The notes below the pieces were generated by a model. It was not told the DNA's origin. It did not search any database and worked only from the letters and a program-made list of their open reading frames with translations. Shown here piece by piece: positions 16,850 to 25,169 of a stretch of DNA of 64,000 nucleotides (position 1 is the stretch's first letter; every line of letters begins with the position of its first letter). Made by a program: the position numbers and the translations under genes. This DNA is from Buttiauxella sp965119215 (lineage in GTDB: Bacteria > Pseudomonadota > Gammaproteobacteria > Enterobacterales > Enterobacteriaceae). Location of the stretch: positions 1-64,000 of the forward strand of contig CBCPKK010000034.1 in the NCBI GenBank assembly GCA_965119215.1. The letters are read 5' to 3'.

Positions 16850-19181
16850 GTGTAGCAAAGTCATCCTCAAGGAAGGGTAAAATTCCTTCGGCCACCGGTT
16901 GGAGTTGACGGGTCAGGTAGTGATCGTAATCCAATGGTGACTCTTGATAATCCACCGGCTCAGGGCCGTTGGTGGTGATCACATACTTGATGGTGCCCCG
17001 ATTCTGATATTGCGAAGGGCGGCCAAGCCGTTGATTATGCTCATCTGCCAGGCGAGCAGCACGCACATGCGGCGGCACATTTTTTTGATACTCGCTCAGC
17101 GGACGGCGCAGCCGTTTACGGTAAATCAACTGATCGTCCAGCTCTCCGGCCATCAAACTGGCGATGGTTTCGCGGATATAATCCTGGTACGGCTCGTTGC
17201 GGAATACCCGTAAATAAAGTGTTTGTTGGAACGCCTGAGCCAGCGGCGTCCAGTCTGTGCGCACCGTTTCCAGCCCTTTAAATACCATTCTTTGCCGATC
17301 GTTTTCCTGAATCATTCCGGCGTAACGCTTTTTGGAACCTTCAACAGTGCCGCGAATTGTTGGCATCAGGAAGCGGCAAAAATGCGACTCAAACTCCAGT
17401 TCAAGTTTGCTGTCCAGCTGTTGAGTTTCTTGCAGATGTGCTTTCCACCACGCATTCACATGCTCAACTAACTGCTGGCCGATGCTGGCTGCATCTTCTT
17501 CTGAATGTGTTTTTTTTAGCCAGACGAACGTGGAATCTGTGTCGCCGTAAATCACGTCATAACCCTGAGCCTCAATCAACGCTTTGGTTTGCCGCATAAC
17601 TTGATGCCCACGCATGGTTATCGACGAGGCAAGCCGGGGATCAAAGAAGCGACAGGCGCTGGTACCCAGCACGCCATAAAAGGCGTTCATGATGATTTTC
17701 AGTGCCTGGGATAACGGCTTATTGCCGTGGCGTTTTGCCTCGTCACGGCCTGACCAGATTTGCCCGACGATCTCAGGCAAGCAATGCGTGGTTCGTGAAA
17801 AATGCGCACCAAGAAAACCTTCAACTGAATGTTCAGGTTCCGGATTTGCCATCCCTTCAACCAGGCCAACGGGGTCGATTAAAAAGGTGCGGATAATCGA
17901 CGGATAAAGGCTTTTGTAATCCAGAACTAACACCGAATCATACAAGCCTGGACGCGAATCCATCACATAGCCGCCAGGGCTTGCTTGTGGCGGTACTTCC
18001 CCAAGATTTGGTGCGACGTAACCGGCGCGGTGCATACGTGGAATATAAAGATGACCAAATGCCGCGACGGAGCCGCCGTGCCTGTCCAGCGGCAAACCGT
18101 TGACCGTCGCGCGTTCGAGCAGAAACGGCATCAGTTCCGTTTTATGGAAAATCCGCGTCACCAGCTCGCAGTCTTTGAGATTGTATTTCGCCAGTGCGGG
18201 CTTATCTTCGGCAAAACGTCGGTCAATTTCATCCATGCGCTGCCAGGGATTATCAATCGCTTTGCCTTCGCCGAGCAGTTCTCTGGAGACTGTCTCAAGA
18301 GAAAAAGAGGAGAAATTCCAGAAGGCGGATCGCAATGCCTCTATGCCATCAATAATCACGCGGCCAGCCGCCTGCGCGAAGAACACACCTTGTTTAAATC
18401 CGTGCTCGCGCCATTCCAGCAAGCTGCTACCCCGCCCGAGGCGCAGCGGGACTTGATAACGCTCCGCCATTTTTTGCAGCACACGTAAGTCGAACTGCAC
18501 CACGTTCCAGCCAATCAGCACGTCAGGGTCATGCTCGGCAAACCAGGCATTGAGTTTTTCTAACAGCAGCGGACGGCTGGCGACATATTCCAGCGTAAAA
18601 TCCAGCCCGCTGGCATCGCCATTTTCCGGGCCAAGTATATAAACGTGGCGTTGCCCGCAACCTTCCAGGCCGATGCAATACAGTTCACCGTGGCGGTTGG
18701 TTTCGATATCCAGCGATACCCATTTCAGCGGTGGGCGGTAGTCCGGCGCGGGTTTCAGCTTGGTTTCAACGACCAGATTATTTTGTTGTTCACCGCTAAA
18801 CCAAACCGGCGCAGTAATAAAACGCTCCATCAGGAAACGTTCCGGCGGGCGAATATCGGCTTCATAAACGCGAACACCGCCATCACGCAGAAGTTTTTCA
18901 ATCCGCATAAGTTGGCGATGCTGGCGGCAATAAAGGCCGCAAACGGGCTGACGGTGGAAATCTTTGAGGGGCAGCGGCGTGAGGCGATACTGGCTTTCGT
19001 TAGCAAGCAGACGTGCAGCTTCGGACTGTTGAGATTGCGGAATAAACGCGATTGACTCCTGGCGCGGCAGGCGCACTTTCACCGGGCCATCGTCCGTTGC
19101 CAGCCAAAACTCTACTTCAGTACCGAGCGGGGAATCTCGCCAATGACGAGTTAACAAAAACCCCTGACGAGCTTGTGACAC
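16821..19181 (-). CDS. polB: DNA polymerase II (family B, SOS-inducible)
   Basis: A replicative-type polymerase with proofreading, used for restart and lesion bypass under SOS. The product is 786 aa (E. coli 783). The start is GTG at 19181, as in E. coli. The exonuclease motifs DIETNRHGELYCIG (ExoI) and IGWNVVQFDLRVL (ExoII) precede the polymerase motifs LDYKSLYPSIIRTF (A), KIIMNAFYGVLG (B) and YGDTDSTFVWLK (C). The C-terminal GQLGLF is the clamp-binding peptide. A LexA box lies 56 bases upstream of the start, within the end of the next gene, so SOS control is retained although a gene has been inserted upstream. Confidence 0.98.
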   Translation of the reverse strand: MSQARQGFLLTRHWRDSPLGTEVEFWLATDDGPVKVRLPRQESIAFIPQSQQSEAARLLANESQYRLTPLPLKDFHRQPVCGLYCRQHRQLMRIEKLLRDGGVRVYEADIRPPERFLMERFITAPVWFSGEQQNNLVVETKLKPAPDYRPPLKWVSLDIETNRHGELYCIGLEGCGQRHVYILGPENGDASGLDFTLEYVASRPLLLEKLNAWFAEHDPDVLIGWNVVQFDLRVLQKMAERYQVPLRLGRGSSLLEWREHGFKQGVFFAQAAGRVIIDGIEALRSAFWNFSSFSLETVSRELLGEGKAIDNPWQRMDEIDRRFAEDKPALAKYNLKDCELVTRIFHKTELMPFLLERATVNGLPLDRHGGSVAAFGHLYIPRMHRAGYVAPNLGEVPPQASPGGYVMDSRPGLYDSVLVLDYKSLYPSIIRTFLIDPVGLVEGMANPEPEHSVEGFLGAHFSRTTHCLPEIVGQIWSGRDEAKRHGNKPLSQALKIIMNAFYGVLGTSACRFFDPRLASSITMRGHQVMRQTKALIEAQGYDVIYGDTDSTFVWLKKTHSEEDAASIGQQLVEHVNAWWKAHLQETQQLDSKLELEFESHFCRFLMPTIRGTVEGSKKRYAGMIQENDRQRMVFKGLETVRTDWTPLAQAFQQTLYLRVFRNEPYQDYIRETIASLMAGELDDQLIYRKRLRRPLSEYQKNVPPHVRAARLADEHNQRLGRPSQYQNRGTIKYVITTNGPEPVDYQESPLDYDHYLTRQLQPVAEGILPFLEDDFATLMTGQLGLF

Positions 19182-19236
19182 GCTGCGTTCTCATAAAAGG
19201 AAAAGTGGCCTGATTATAGACCACTTCGTGCGGGAT

Positions 19237-19256
19237 TACTGCTTTTATATACAGTG
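19237..19256 (-). promoter_or_regulatory. LexA (SOS) box of polB
   Basis: The sequence TACTGCTTTTATATACAGTG fits the LexA consensus: CTG, ten bases with an AT-rich alternating core, CAG. It lies 56 bases upstream of the polB GTG and overlaps the stop codon of the DUF218 gene at 19245-19247. Nothing comparable is seen at the other genes of the window. Confidence 0.88.
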
Positions 19257-19835
19257 AAAAGCGTGACTAATAACATAGCCAATGTAGTAAAAACTCTCTC
19301 TGAGAAGAAAGCGTGTACGAGCAAATGCACTCTTAATCTGGGATGTCGGAGTGGGTGATGAGAACGCGTCGATATTGTTATTTTTTGCCATTGCGATGGC
19401 GCGTTTCATATGAAGTGGATCGCTAACAATCAGTGCATTACGCAAATGATGTGAATCCATAATTTGTTTCGCGTTGCTGAGATTTTCCCTTGTTACGACG
19501 GATTTTTCTTCGAGCAAAATAATATCGTCAGGAATGCCTTGCGACACAATAAACCGCCTGGCAATTTCTGCATCAGAAACGTTATTCCCGGGGCTTTTAC
19601 CCCCAGTTAAGAGGATCGTTCCGACATAACCTTGCTGATATAAGGTTATCGCGTGATTCAGTCGTTCGCGAAAAATGGGGGAAGGGATTTGGTTATTGAC
19701 GCCCGCACCCAGCACGATGGCGCAATCCGCATGGCGGGTTTCGTCTTTTTGGCTGAATGTATAGATCGAGCCTGCGGTGATGATTGCGATGCTGAGCATC
19801 AAACCAGCTATCGCAATCAGTATTCGTCTCTTCAT
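19245..19835 (-). CDS. DUF218 (YdcF/SanA/ElyC-like) membrane-anchored protein
   Basis: The product is 196 aa from the ATG at 19835 (MKRRILIAIAG). A GTG 12 codons upstream lies within the araD-distal hairpin and is less likely. An N-terminal transmembrane anchor (about residues 5-27) is followed by the DUF218 domain: CAIVLGAGV, then FRERLNHAITLYQQGYVGTI, then LLTGGKSPGNNVSDAEI with the family's LTGG, and ALIVSDPLHMKRA. Family members include SanA (vancomycin resistance, LPS/peptidoglycan homeostasis) and ElyC, so an envelope role is likely, but the substrate is unknown. E. coli has no gene between polB and araD, so this is an insertion relative to that order. Its stop codon lies inside the polB LexA box. 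Confidence 0.85.
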   Translation of the reverse strand: MKRRILIAIAGLMLSIAIITAGSIYTFSQKDETRHADCAIVLGAGVNNQIPSPIFRERLNHAITLYQQGYVGTILLTGGKSPGNNVSDAEIARRFIVSQGIPDDIILLEEKSVVTRENLSNAKQIMDSHHLRNALIVSDPLHMKRAIAMAKNNNIDAFSSPTPTSQIKSAFARTRFLLRESFYYIGYVISHAFHCI

Positions 19836-19847
19836 TTTTCTATTTGT

Positions 19848-19884
19848 ACCTGAAGTTACCGTATTTAGCACGGCAACTTCAGGT
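19848..19884 (-). terminator. Hairpin at the end of araBAD
   Basis: Arms ACCTGAAGTT and AACTTCAGGT (10 bp), extended by CCG/CGG past one mismatch, enclose a 9-base loop just 3' of the araD stop. There is no U run on the minus-strand side, so it may be a message-stabilising or weak terminator element rather than a full Rho-independent terminator. Confidence 0.5.
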
Positions 19885-19889
19885 TACGT

Positions 19890-20585
19890 TTACTGCCCGT
19901 AATAAGCCTTAGCACCATGTTTACGCAAATAATGTTTATCCAATAGCGTTTGCTGCATATCCGGTAATTCTGGTGTGAGCTGGCGGCAGAATATGCCCAT
20001 ATAAGCCACTTCTTCCAACACAATAGCGTTGTGAACGGCATCAACCGGATCTTTACCCCAGGCAAATGGACCGTGGGAATGCACTAACACTCCGGGCATT
20101 TGTGCGGCATCGATTCCGCGTTCGGCAAAAGTTTTCACGATAACTTCACCGGTTTGCCATTCGTAATCGCCATTAATTTCTTCATCGGTCATTTTGCGGG
20201 TGCAGGGAATGGTGCCGTAGAAATAGTCCGCGTGGGTTGTTCCGGTCGCAGGGATCGATTGCCCGGCCTGCGCCCAAATAGTCGCATGGCGAGAATGGGT
20301 GTGGACGATGCCGCCGATGTGCGGAAATTGCAGGTACAACAAACGGTGGGTTGGGGTATCGGAAGAGGGTTTTTTATTGCCTTCAACCACTTCGCCGGTT
20401 TCCAGGCTCACCACCACCATATCTTCGGCGGTCATGATACTGTAATCGACGCCGGAAGGTTTGATGATTAACACACCGCGTTCACGGTCGACGGCGCTGA
20501 CATTACCCCAAGTGAGCGTCACCAGATTGTGTTTGGGTAATGCGAGGTTGGCTTCCAGCACCTGGCGTTTCAGATCTTCTAACAT
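19890..20585 (-). CDS. araD: L-ribulose-5-phosphate 4-epimerase
   Basis: The last arabinose-specific step, converting L-ribulose 5-phosphate to D-xylulose 5-phosphate, which TktA (encoded at 50233) can then use. The product is 231 aa and full length. It is a class II aldolase fold: TWGNVSA and KPSGVDY bind the phosphate, zinc ligands are in HTHSRHATIWAQ (two His) and VHSHGPFAWG (one His), and GTTHADYFYG is the family motif. The distal gene of araBAD, it is separated from araA by 124 bases holding a large GC-rich hairpin, which may lower its expression relative to araBA. Confidence 0.98.
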   Translation of the reverse strand: MLEDLKRQVLEANLALPKHNLVTLTWGNVSAVDRERGVLIIKPSGVDYSIMTAEDMVVVSLETGEVVEGNKKPSSDTPTHRLLYLQFPHIGGIVHTHSRHATIWAQAGQSIPATGTTHADYFYGTIPCTRKMTDEEINGDYEWQTGEVIVKTFAERGIDAAQMPGVLVHSHGPFAWGKDPVDAVHNAIVLEEVAYMGIFCRQLTPELPDMQQTLLDKHYLRKHGAKAYYGQ

Positions 20586-20639
20586 GTTTGATCCTTAGCT
20601 TGTAAATCTGCCCTCACCCCGAGGGTATTTCTTATACAG

Positions 20640-20700
20640 ATCTCACTGACCCCACCCCAGCCCTCCCCCTGGCAAGGGGGAGGTTGGGAGGGGGTTAGGG
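20640..20700. repeat. GC-rich palindromic intergenic repeat between araA and araD
   Basis: The core is CCTCCCCCT (20662-20670), loop GGCA, AGGGGGAGG (20675-20683), extended on both sides by partly complementary C-runs and G-runs (CCCCACCCC left, GGGAGGGGG right). It is a dispersed-repeat type of sequence rather than a gene. E. coli carries REP elements at the same place, so a stable mRNA hairpin between araA and araD seems to be a recurrent solution. Confidence 0.7.
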
Positions 20701-20709
20701 AAAACAGGA

Positions 20710-22212
20710 TTAACGTTTAAAGCTGTAATAAACCTCGTTCCAGCGCAGAGCATCTTTAAACGCAGGCAGGCGAGTGTCGTTGTCGATAACCGTCAGCTCA
20801 ATGCCGTGCAGTTCGCTGAACAGGCGCATATCGTCGAGTGTCAGGGATTGGCTGAATACCGTGTGGTGTGCGCCACCTGCCAGGATCCACGCTTCGGATG
20901 CCGTCGGCAGGTCGGGTTGGGCTTTCCACAGCGCATTGGCGACTGGCAGTTTTGGCAACTGATGCGGCGCTTCGACGGTATCGACACAATTCACCAGTAG
21001 GCGGAAACGATCGCCCAGATCGATAAGGCTCGCATTCACCGCAGGGCCAGTTTTAGTGGAGAAGATCAAACGCGCAGGATCTTCTTTGCCGCCAATCCCC
21101 AAATGCTGTACATCGAGAATCGGTTTTTCTGCCAGCGCAATCGACGGGCAAACTTCCAGCATGTGGGAACCGAGCACCATATCGTTGCCGTTTTCGAAGT
21201 GATAGGTGTAGTCCTCCATGAAAGAGGTGCCACCCGCAAGGCCCGTTGACATCACCTTCATGATGCGAAGCAGAGCGGCGGTTTTCCAGTCGCCTTCGCC
21301 CGCAAAGCCGTAGCCTTGCTGCATCAGACGTTGAACTGCCAGGCCTGGTAATTGTTTCAGGCCGTGCAGGTCTTCAAATGTGGTGGTAAAGGCATTGAAC
21401 CCGCCCTGTACCAGGAACTGTTTCATACCCAGCTCGATGCGTGCGGCATCAATCACGTTCTGGCGTTTTTCACCGTTAACCTGGGCTGCGGCAGTTAAGC
21501 GATAGCTGCTTTCGTATTCGTCGACCAGGGCGTTCACGTCGCCGTCGCTGACGGCGTTAATGACCTGCACCAGATCGCCCACCGCGTAGGTATTAACGGC
21601 GAAACCAAACTTCATCTGTGCGGCAACTTTATCGCCGTCAGTCACGGCAACTTCACGCATGTTGTCGCCGAAACGCACGACTTTAAGCTGGCGAGTATCT
21701 TGTTTAGATACGGCCTGGCGCATCCATGAACCAAGGCGCTTATGAGCCTGCGGATCTTGCCAGTGACCCGTTACCACCGTGTGTTGCTGGCGCATACGTG
21801 CGCCGATGAAACCGAATTCGCGACCGCCGTGAGCGGTCTGGTTCAGGTTCATAAAGTCCATATCCATGCTGTCCCATGGGATCTGCGCATTGAACTGGGT
21901 ATGGAACTGCAACAGCGGCTTAGTCAGGATGCTCAGGCCGTTGATCCACATTTTGGCTGGCGAGAAGGTATGCAACCACACCACCATCCCGGCACATTTG
22001 TCGTTGTAGCTGGCATCGCGGCAAATCGCGGTAATTTCGTCAGGCGTTGTCCCCAACGGTTTCAGCACCAGTTTGCACGGCAGTTTGGCTTCAATATTGA
22101 GCGCGTTAACTACCTGCTCGGCGTGCTGATTGACCTGACGCAGCGTCTCCGCACCGTAGAGATGCTGGCTACCAATTACAAACCACACTTCATATTGTTC
22201 AAAAATGTTCAT
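20710..22212 (-). CDS. araA: L-arabinose isomerase
   Basis: Manganese-dependent conversion of L-arabinose to L-ribulose in the cytoplasm. The product is 500 aa, the family length. It starts MNIFEQYEVWFVIGSQHLYG, with the isomerase fold motifs WLHTFSPAKMWI and GMVVWLHTF. The metal ligands lie in FTTTFEDLHGL (Glu306-type), in SFMEDYTYHFENGND (Glu333-type and His) and in LGSHMLEVCPS (His). It is the second gene of araBAD, 10 bases behind araB, and is transcribed from the AraC-controlled promoter at 23932-24048. Confidence 0.98.
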   Translation of the reverse strand: MNIFEQYEVWFVIGSQHLYGAETLRQVNQHAEQVVNALNIEAKLPCKLVLKPLGTTPDEITAICRDASYNDKCAGMVVWLHTFSPAKMWINGLSILTKPLLQFHTQFNAQIPWDSMDMDFMNLNQTAHGGREFGFIGARMRQQHTVVTGHWQDPQAHKRLGSWMRQAVSKQDTRQLKVVRFGDNMREVAVTDGDKVAAQMKFGFAVNTYAVGDLVQVINAVSDGDVNALVDEYESSYRLTAAAQVNGEKRQNVIDAARIELGMKQFLVQGGFNAFTTTFEDLHGLKQLPGLAVQRLMQQGYGFAGEGDWKTAALLRIMKVMSTGLAGGTSFMEDYTYHFENGNDMVLGSHMLEVCPSIALAEKPILDVQHLGIGGKEDPARLIFSTKTGPAVNASLIDLGDRFRLLVNCVDTVEAPHQLPKLPVANALWKAQPDLPTASEAWILAGGAHHTVFSQSLTLDDMRLFSELHGIELTVIDNDTRLPAFKDALRWNEVYYSFKR

Positions 22213-22222
22213 CGTCTTGTCC

Positions 22223-23896
22223 TTAATGGCTCAGGGCTGAAGGGAGATAGTGTTGTTCCGCGCTGACAGCCCATTGCTGATAGCGTTGATAAAGCTGCTC
22301 AAAGCGCTCGGCGCGTTGAGGAATCGGTTGCAAGGTGTTTTCGATTTGGCTTGCCATCGCAAGCTGTGCCTGGGCGATATCCGCGTGCTTGCCTGCGGCA
22401 ACGGCGGCAAAAATGGCAGCGCCTAACGCGCAGCATTGGTCGGAAGCAACAATCTGCAATGGACGATTTAATACGTCGCAGCACACCTGCATGATGACGG
22501 GCGATTTACGCGCAATTCCACCCAATGCCAACACGTTGGTGACGGGAATACCTTGTTCGGTAAAGCATTCCATAATCGCGCGGGCACCAAAGGCGGTGGC
22601 GGCAATCAGCCCACCGAAAAGCGCCGGGGCGTCGGTTGCCAGGTTTAAATCGGTAATCACACCTTTCAGTCGCTGGTTGGCGTTCGGCGTGCGGCGGCCG
22701 TTAAACCAGTCGAGCACAACAGGCAGATGCTCGAGCGTTGGATTTTTAGCCCAGGCCTCCGTGAGCGCAGGCAGTAGTAGCTTCTTACTGGCATTAATTT
22801 GCTGGCGCAGCTCCGGGTGCTGCTGCGCCAGTTGTTCCAGCGGCCAGCCAAGCACACGGCCATACCAGGCATACATATCGCCAAATGCAGATTGCCCCGC
22901 CTCAAGGCCGATAAAATCAGGAACCACGCTGCCGTCGACTTGCCCGCAAATGCCTTTTACGGCGCGTTCGCCCACGGTCTGTTTGTCTGCAATCAGAATG
23001 TCGCAGGTGGATGTACCAATGACTTTCACCAGCGTGTTTGGTTGTGCGCCAGCACCAACGGCACCCATATGGCAATCAAATGCGCCGCCGGAAATCACCA
23101 CGCTTTGTGGCAGGCCGAGGCGTTCAGACCATTCAGCAGAAAGATTTCCCACCGGAACGTCGGCAGTCCAGGTTTCGCTGAACATTGGGTAAGGCAGACT
23201 CTGATTAATGAGCGGATCTAACTCATCAAAGAAACTGGCCGGAGGCAGACCGCCCCAGCTTTCATGCCACAACGATTTATGCCCGGCGCTACAGCGGCCA
23301 CGGCGAATATCTTGCGGCCGAGTGGTGCCGGAAAGCAGCGCCGGAACCCAGTCGCACAGTTCAATCCACGATACTGCGGCTTGCGCCACTTTTGAGTCGG
23401 CGCGGGTGACGTGCAGAATTTTCGCCCAGAACCATTCGCTGGAATAAATGCCGCCAATGTAACGGGAATAGTCATTTTTGCCGGGCTGATGGCACAGGTG
23501 AGTAATCGCTTCGGCTTCTTCAACTGCGGTGTGGTCTTTCCACAACACGAACATGGCATTGGGGTTGTCGGCAAACTCGGGTTTCAGGGCTAGCACATTC
23601 CCTTTGGCATCAATGGGCGCGGGCGTTGAGCCGGTGCTGTCTACGCCAATGCCGCAAACGCGGGCGCGTTGCCCGGCGCTAAGTTCGGCGAGAACGGCTT
23701 TAACCGCCCGTTCCATGGATTCAATGTAGTCCCGAGGATGGTGGCGAAACTGATTGTTGGCGGCATCGCAGTATTGGCCTTCCTGCCAGCGTGGATACCA
23801 CTCAACGCTGGTCGCAAGCTCTGCACCGTTTTCACAATCTACGGCTAAAGCGCGAACAGAATCGCTACCAAAATCGAGGCCCAGCGCGATCGACAT
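22223..23896 (-). CDS. araB: Ribulokinase
   Basis: ATP-dependent phosphorylation of L-ribulose to L-ribulose 5-phosphate. The product is 557 aa. It is a FGGY kinase: the N-terminal ATPase phosphate-1 loop is GLDFGSDSVRAL, the catalytic base region is GIGVDSTGSTPAPID, the hinge motif is ISGGAFDCHMGAVGAG, and the C-terminal adenosine motif is LALGGIARKSPVIMQV. The first gene of araBAD, its ATG at 23896 is about 36 bases downstream of the -10 element. Its C-terminus diverges a little from E. coli, but no key residue is missing. Confidence 0.98.
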   Translation of the reverse strand: MSIALGLDFGSDSVRALAVDCENGAELATSVEWYPRWQEGQYCDAANNQFRHHPRDYIESMERAVKAVLAELSAGQRARVCGIGVDSTGSTPAPIDAKGNVLALKPEFADNPNAMFVLWKDHTAVEEAEAITHLCHQPGKNDYSRYIGGIYSSEWFWAKILHVTRADSKVAQAAVSWIELCDWVPALLSGTTRPQDIRRGRCSAGHKSLWHESWGGLPPASFFDELDPLINQSLPYPMFSETWTADVPVGNLSAEWSERLGLPQSVVISGGAFDCHMGAVGAGAQPNTLVKVIGTSTCDILIADKQTVGERAVKGICGQVDGSVVPDFIGLEAGQSAFGDMYAWYGRVLGWPLEQLAQQHPELRQQINASKKLLLPALTEAWAKNPTLEHLPVVLDWFNGRRTPNANQRLKGVITDLNLATDAPALFGGLIAATAFGARAIMECFTEQGIPVTNVLALGGIARKSPVIMQVCCDVLNRPLQIVASDQCCALGAAIFAAVAAGKHADIAQAQLAMASQIENTLQPIPQRAERFEQLYQRYQQWAVSAEQHYLPSALSH

Positions 23897-23931
23897 TTTT
23901 TAACTCCCTGACCTGGTTATCTATGAAATTG

Positions 23932-24048
23932 ACATTAGTTTTTATGCAGAAAAACCGTCAGGTCGTATTCGCTGTAGTTATGGAGAAATAAGCTGTGGCA
24001 GTGAGAAGTGTGACGCCCCGCAAATAATCGATGTGGATATTTCTGCTA
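23932..24048 (-). promoter_or_regulatory. araBAD promoter with araI1, araI2, CRP and araO1 sites
   Basis: Read on the minus strand: an araO1 half-site TAGCAGAAATATCCACA (24048-24032); a CRP site centred in 24027-24006 with the clear half TCACA; araI1 CAGCTTATTTCTCCATA (23995-23979); and araI2 CAGCGAATACGACCTGA (23974-23958). The two I half-sites are 21 bases apart, as in E. coli. The -35 CTGACG (23961-23956) overlaps araI2, and the -10 TAATGT (23937-23932) follows an 18-base spacer. This is the class II AraC activation geometry. Confidence 0.88.
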
Positions 24049-24190
24049 CTTTTATAAACACTTTGGTTATCTTCAGAAATCCCTTCTGTTACCAGATAAA
24101 AAGCATGGGTGCAGGTAAATTGCGGCTTTATGATGAAAATCGGGCTGTTCGTTGTTTCGGCAGTGCGGCTCTGGTGGTGAATGACATGGA

Positions 24191-24207
24191 TATGGACAAA
24201 TTGTTCC
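24191..24207 (-). promoter_or_regulatory. araO2 distal operator
   Basis: Read on the minus strand the site is GGAACAATTTGTCCATA, keeping the AraC half-site end TCCATA. It lies 212 bases from araI1, essentially the E. coli DNA-loop distance, and inside the araC leader about 30 bases before its ATG. An AraC dimer bridging this site and araI1 would repress without arabinose. Confidence 0.75.
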
Positions 24208-24236
24208 TGTTACCCAATTGAATAGCGAGCTTGATG

Positions 24237-25082
24237 ATGCCTGAAATGCAAAATGATCCCCTGTTGCCGGGGTACTCTTTTAACGCCCATTTAGTCGCGG
24301 GATTAACGCCAATTGAATCTGAAGGGCCGCTGGATTTTTTCATCGACCGTCCTTTAGGGATGAAAGGTTTTATTCTGAATTTAACGGTTCGTGGCGAAGG
24401 GGTTATCAATAACCAGGGGAAGAATTATGTCTGCCGCCCGGGCGATATACTGCTGTTTCCACCGGGCGAAGTGCACCACTATGGCCGTGCGCCAGACAGC
24501 AAAGAGTGGTATCACCAGTGGGTTTACTTCCGTCCACGGGCGTACTGGCAGGAATGGTTAAACTGGGATCCCATCTTCGCCCACACCGGGTTTTTCCGCC
24601 CGGATGACGCTCATCAGCAAAGTTTTTCCCAACTCTTCGGCCAGATTATTGAAGCGGGGCAGGCGGAAGGACGCTATGCAGAATTACTGGCGATTAACCT
24701 GTTAGAGCAGTTGCTGTTGCGACGGATGGAAGTACTAAGTGCCTCGCTTAATCCGCCGCTCGATAACCGCGTTCGCGATGCCTGTCAGTACATTAGCGAC
24801 CATCTGGCAGACAATCATTTTGATATTGCCAGCGTCGCGCAGCACGTTTGTTTATCGCCGTCGCGGTTGTCGCATCTGTTCCGCCAGCAGCTCGGCGTCA
24901 GCGTTTTAAGCTGGCGCGAGGATCAGCGCATCCTGCAAGCAAAACTGTTGTTGAGCACCACCCGCATGCCGATTGCCAGCGTAGGGCGCAACGTCGGTTT
25001 TGAAGATCAGCTCTATTTCTCGCGCGTATTTAAGAAGTGTACCGGTGCCAGTCCTAGTGAGTTTCGTGCAGGTTGTGAATAG
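24237..25082 (+). CDS. araC: Arabinose operon regulator AraC
   Basis: It activates araBAD with arabinose and represses by looping without it. The product is 281 aa from the ATG at 24237 (MPEMQNDPLLPGYSFNAH), which aligns with the E. coli start; an ATG one codon earlier and a TTG are alternatives. The N-terminal arm and arabinose-binding cupin (GFILNLTVRGEGV, CRPGDILLFPPGEVHHYG) are followed by a coiled-coil dimer helix (LLAINLLEQLLLRRME). The C-terminal domain has two helix-turn-helix motifs (FDIASVAQHVCLSPSRLSHL and PIASVGRNVGFEDQLYFS). The protein stops at FRAGCE, some 10 residues before the E. coli C-terminus, in a tail that lies outside the DNA-binding fold. Confidence 0.98.
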   Translation: MPEMQNDPLLPGYSFNAHLVAGLTPIESEGPLDFFIDRPLGMKGFILNLTVRGEGVINNQGKNYVCRPGDILLFPPGEVHHYGRAPDSKEWYHQWVYFRPRAYWQEWLNWDPIFAHTGFFRPDDAHQQSFSQLFGQIIEAGQAEGRYAELLAINLLEQLLLRRMEVLSASLNPPLDNRVRDACQYISDHLADNHFDIASVAQHVCLSPSRLSHLFRQQLGVSVLSWREDQRILQAKLLLSTTRMPIASVGRNVGFEDQLYFSRVFKKCTGASPSEFRAGCE

Positions 25083-25169
25083 CCGCTATTATTGATTCAT
25101 ACAAATGATGGCTTGACGCTTGAATCCACACTCAGGAGAATTGCCCACTCGTTTCTCGACGGATGCTTT

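Noticed and set aside
22335..23192. 285-codon plus-strand frame inside araB
   Set aside because: Antisense shadow of ribulokinase; no ribosome site and low-complexity translation.
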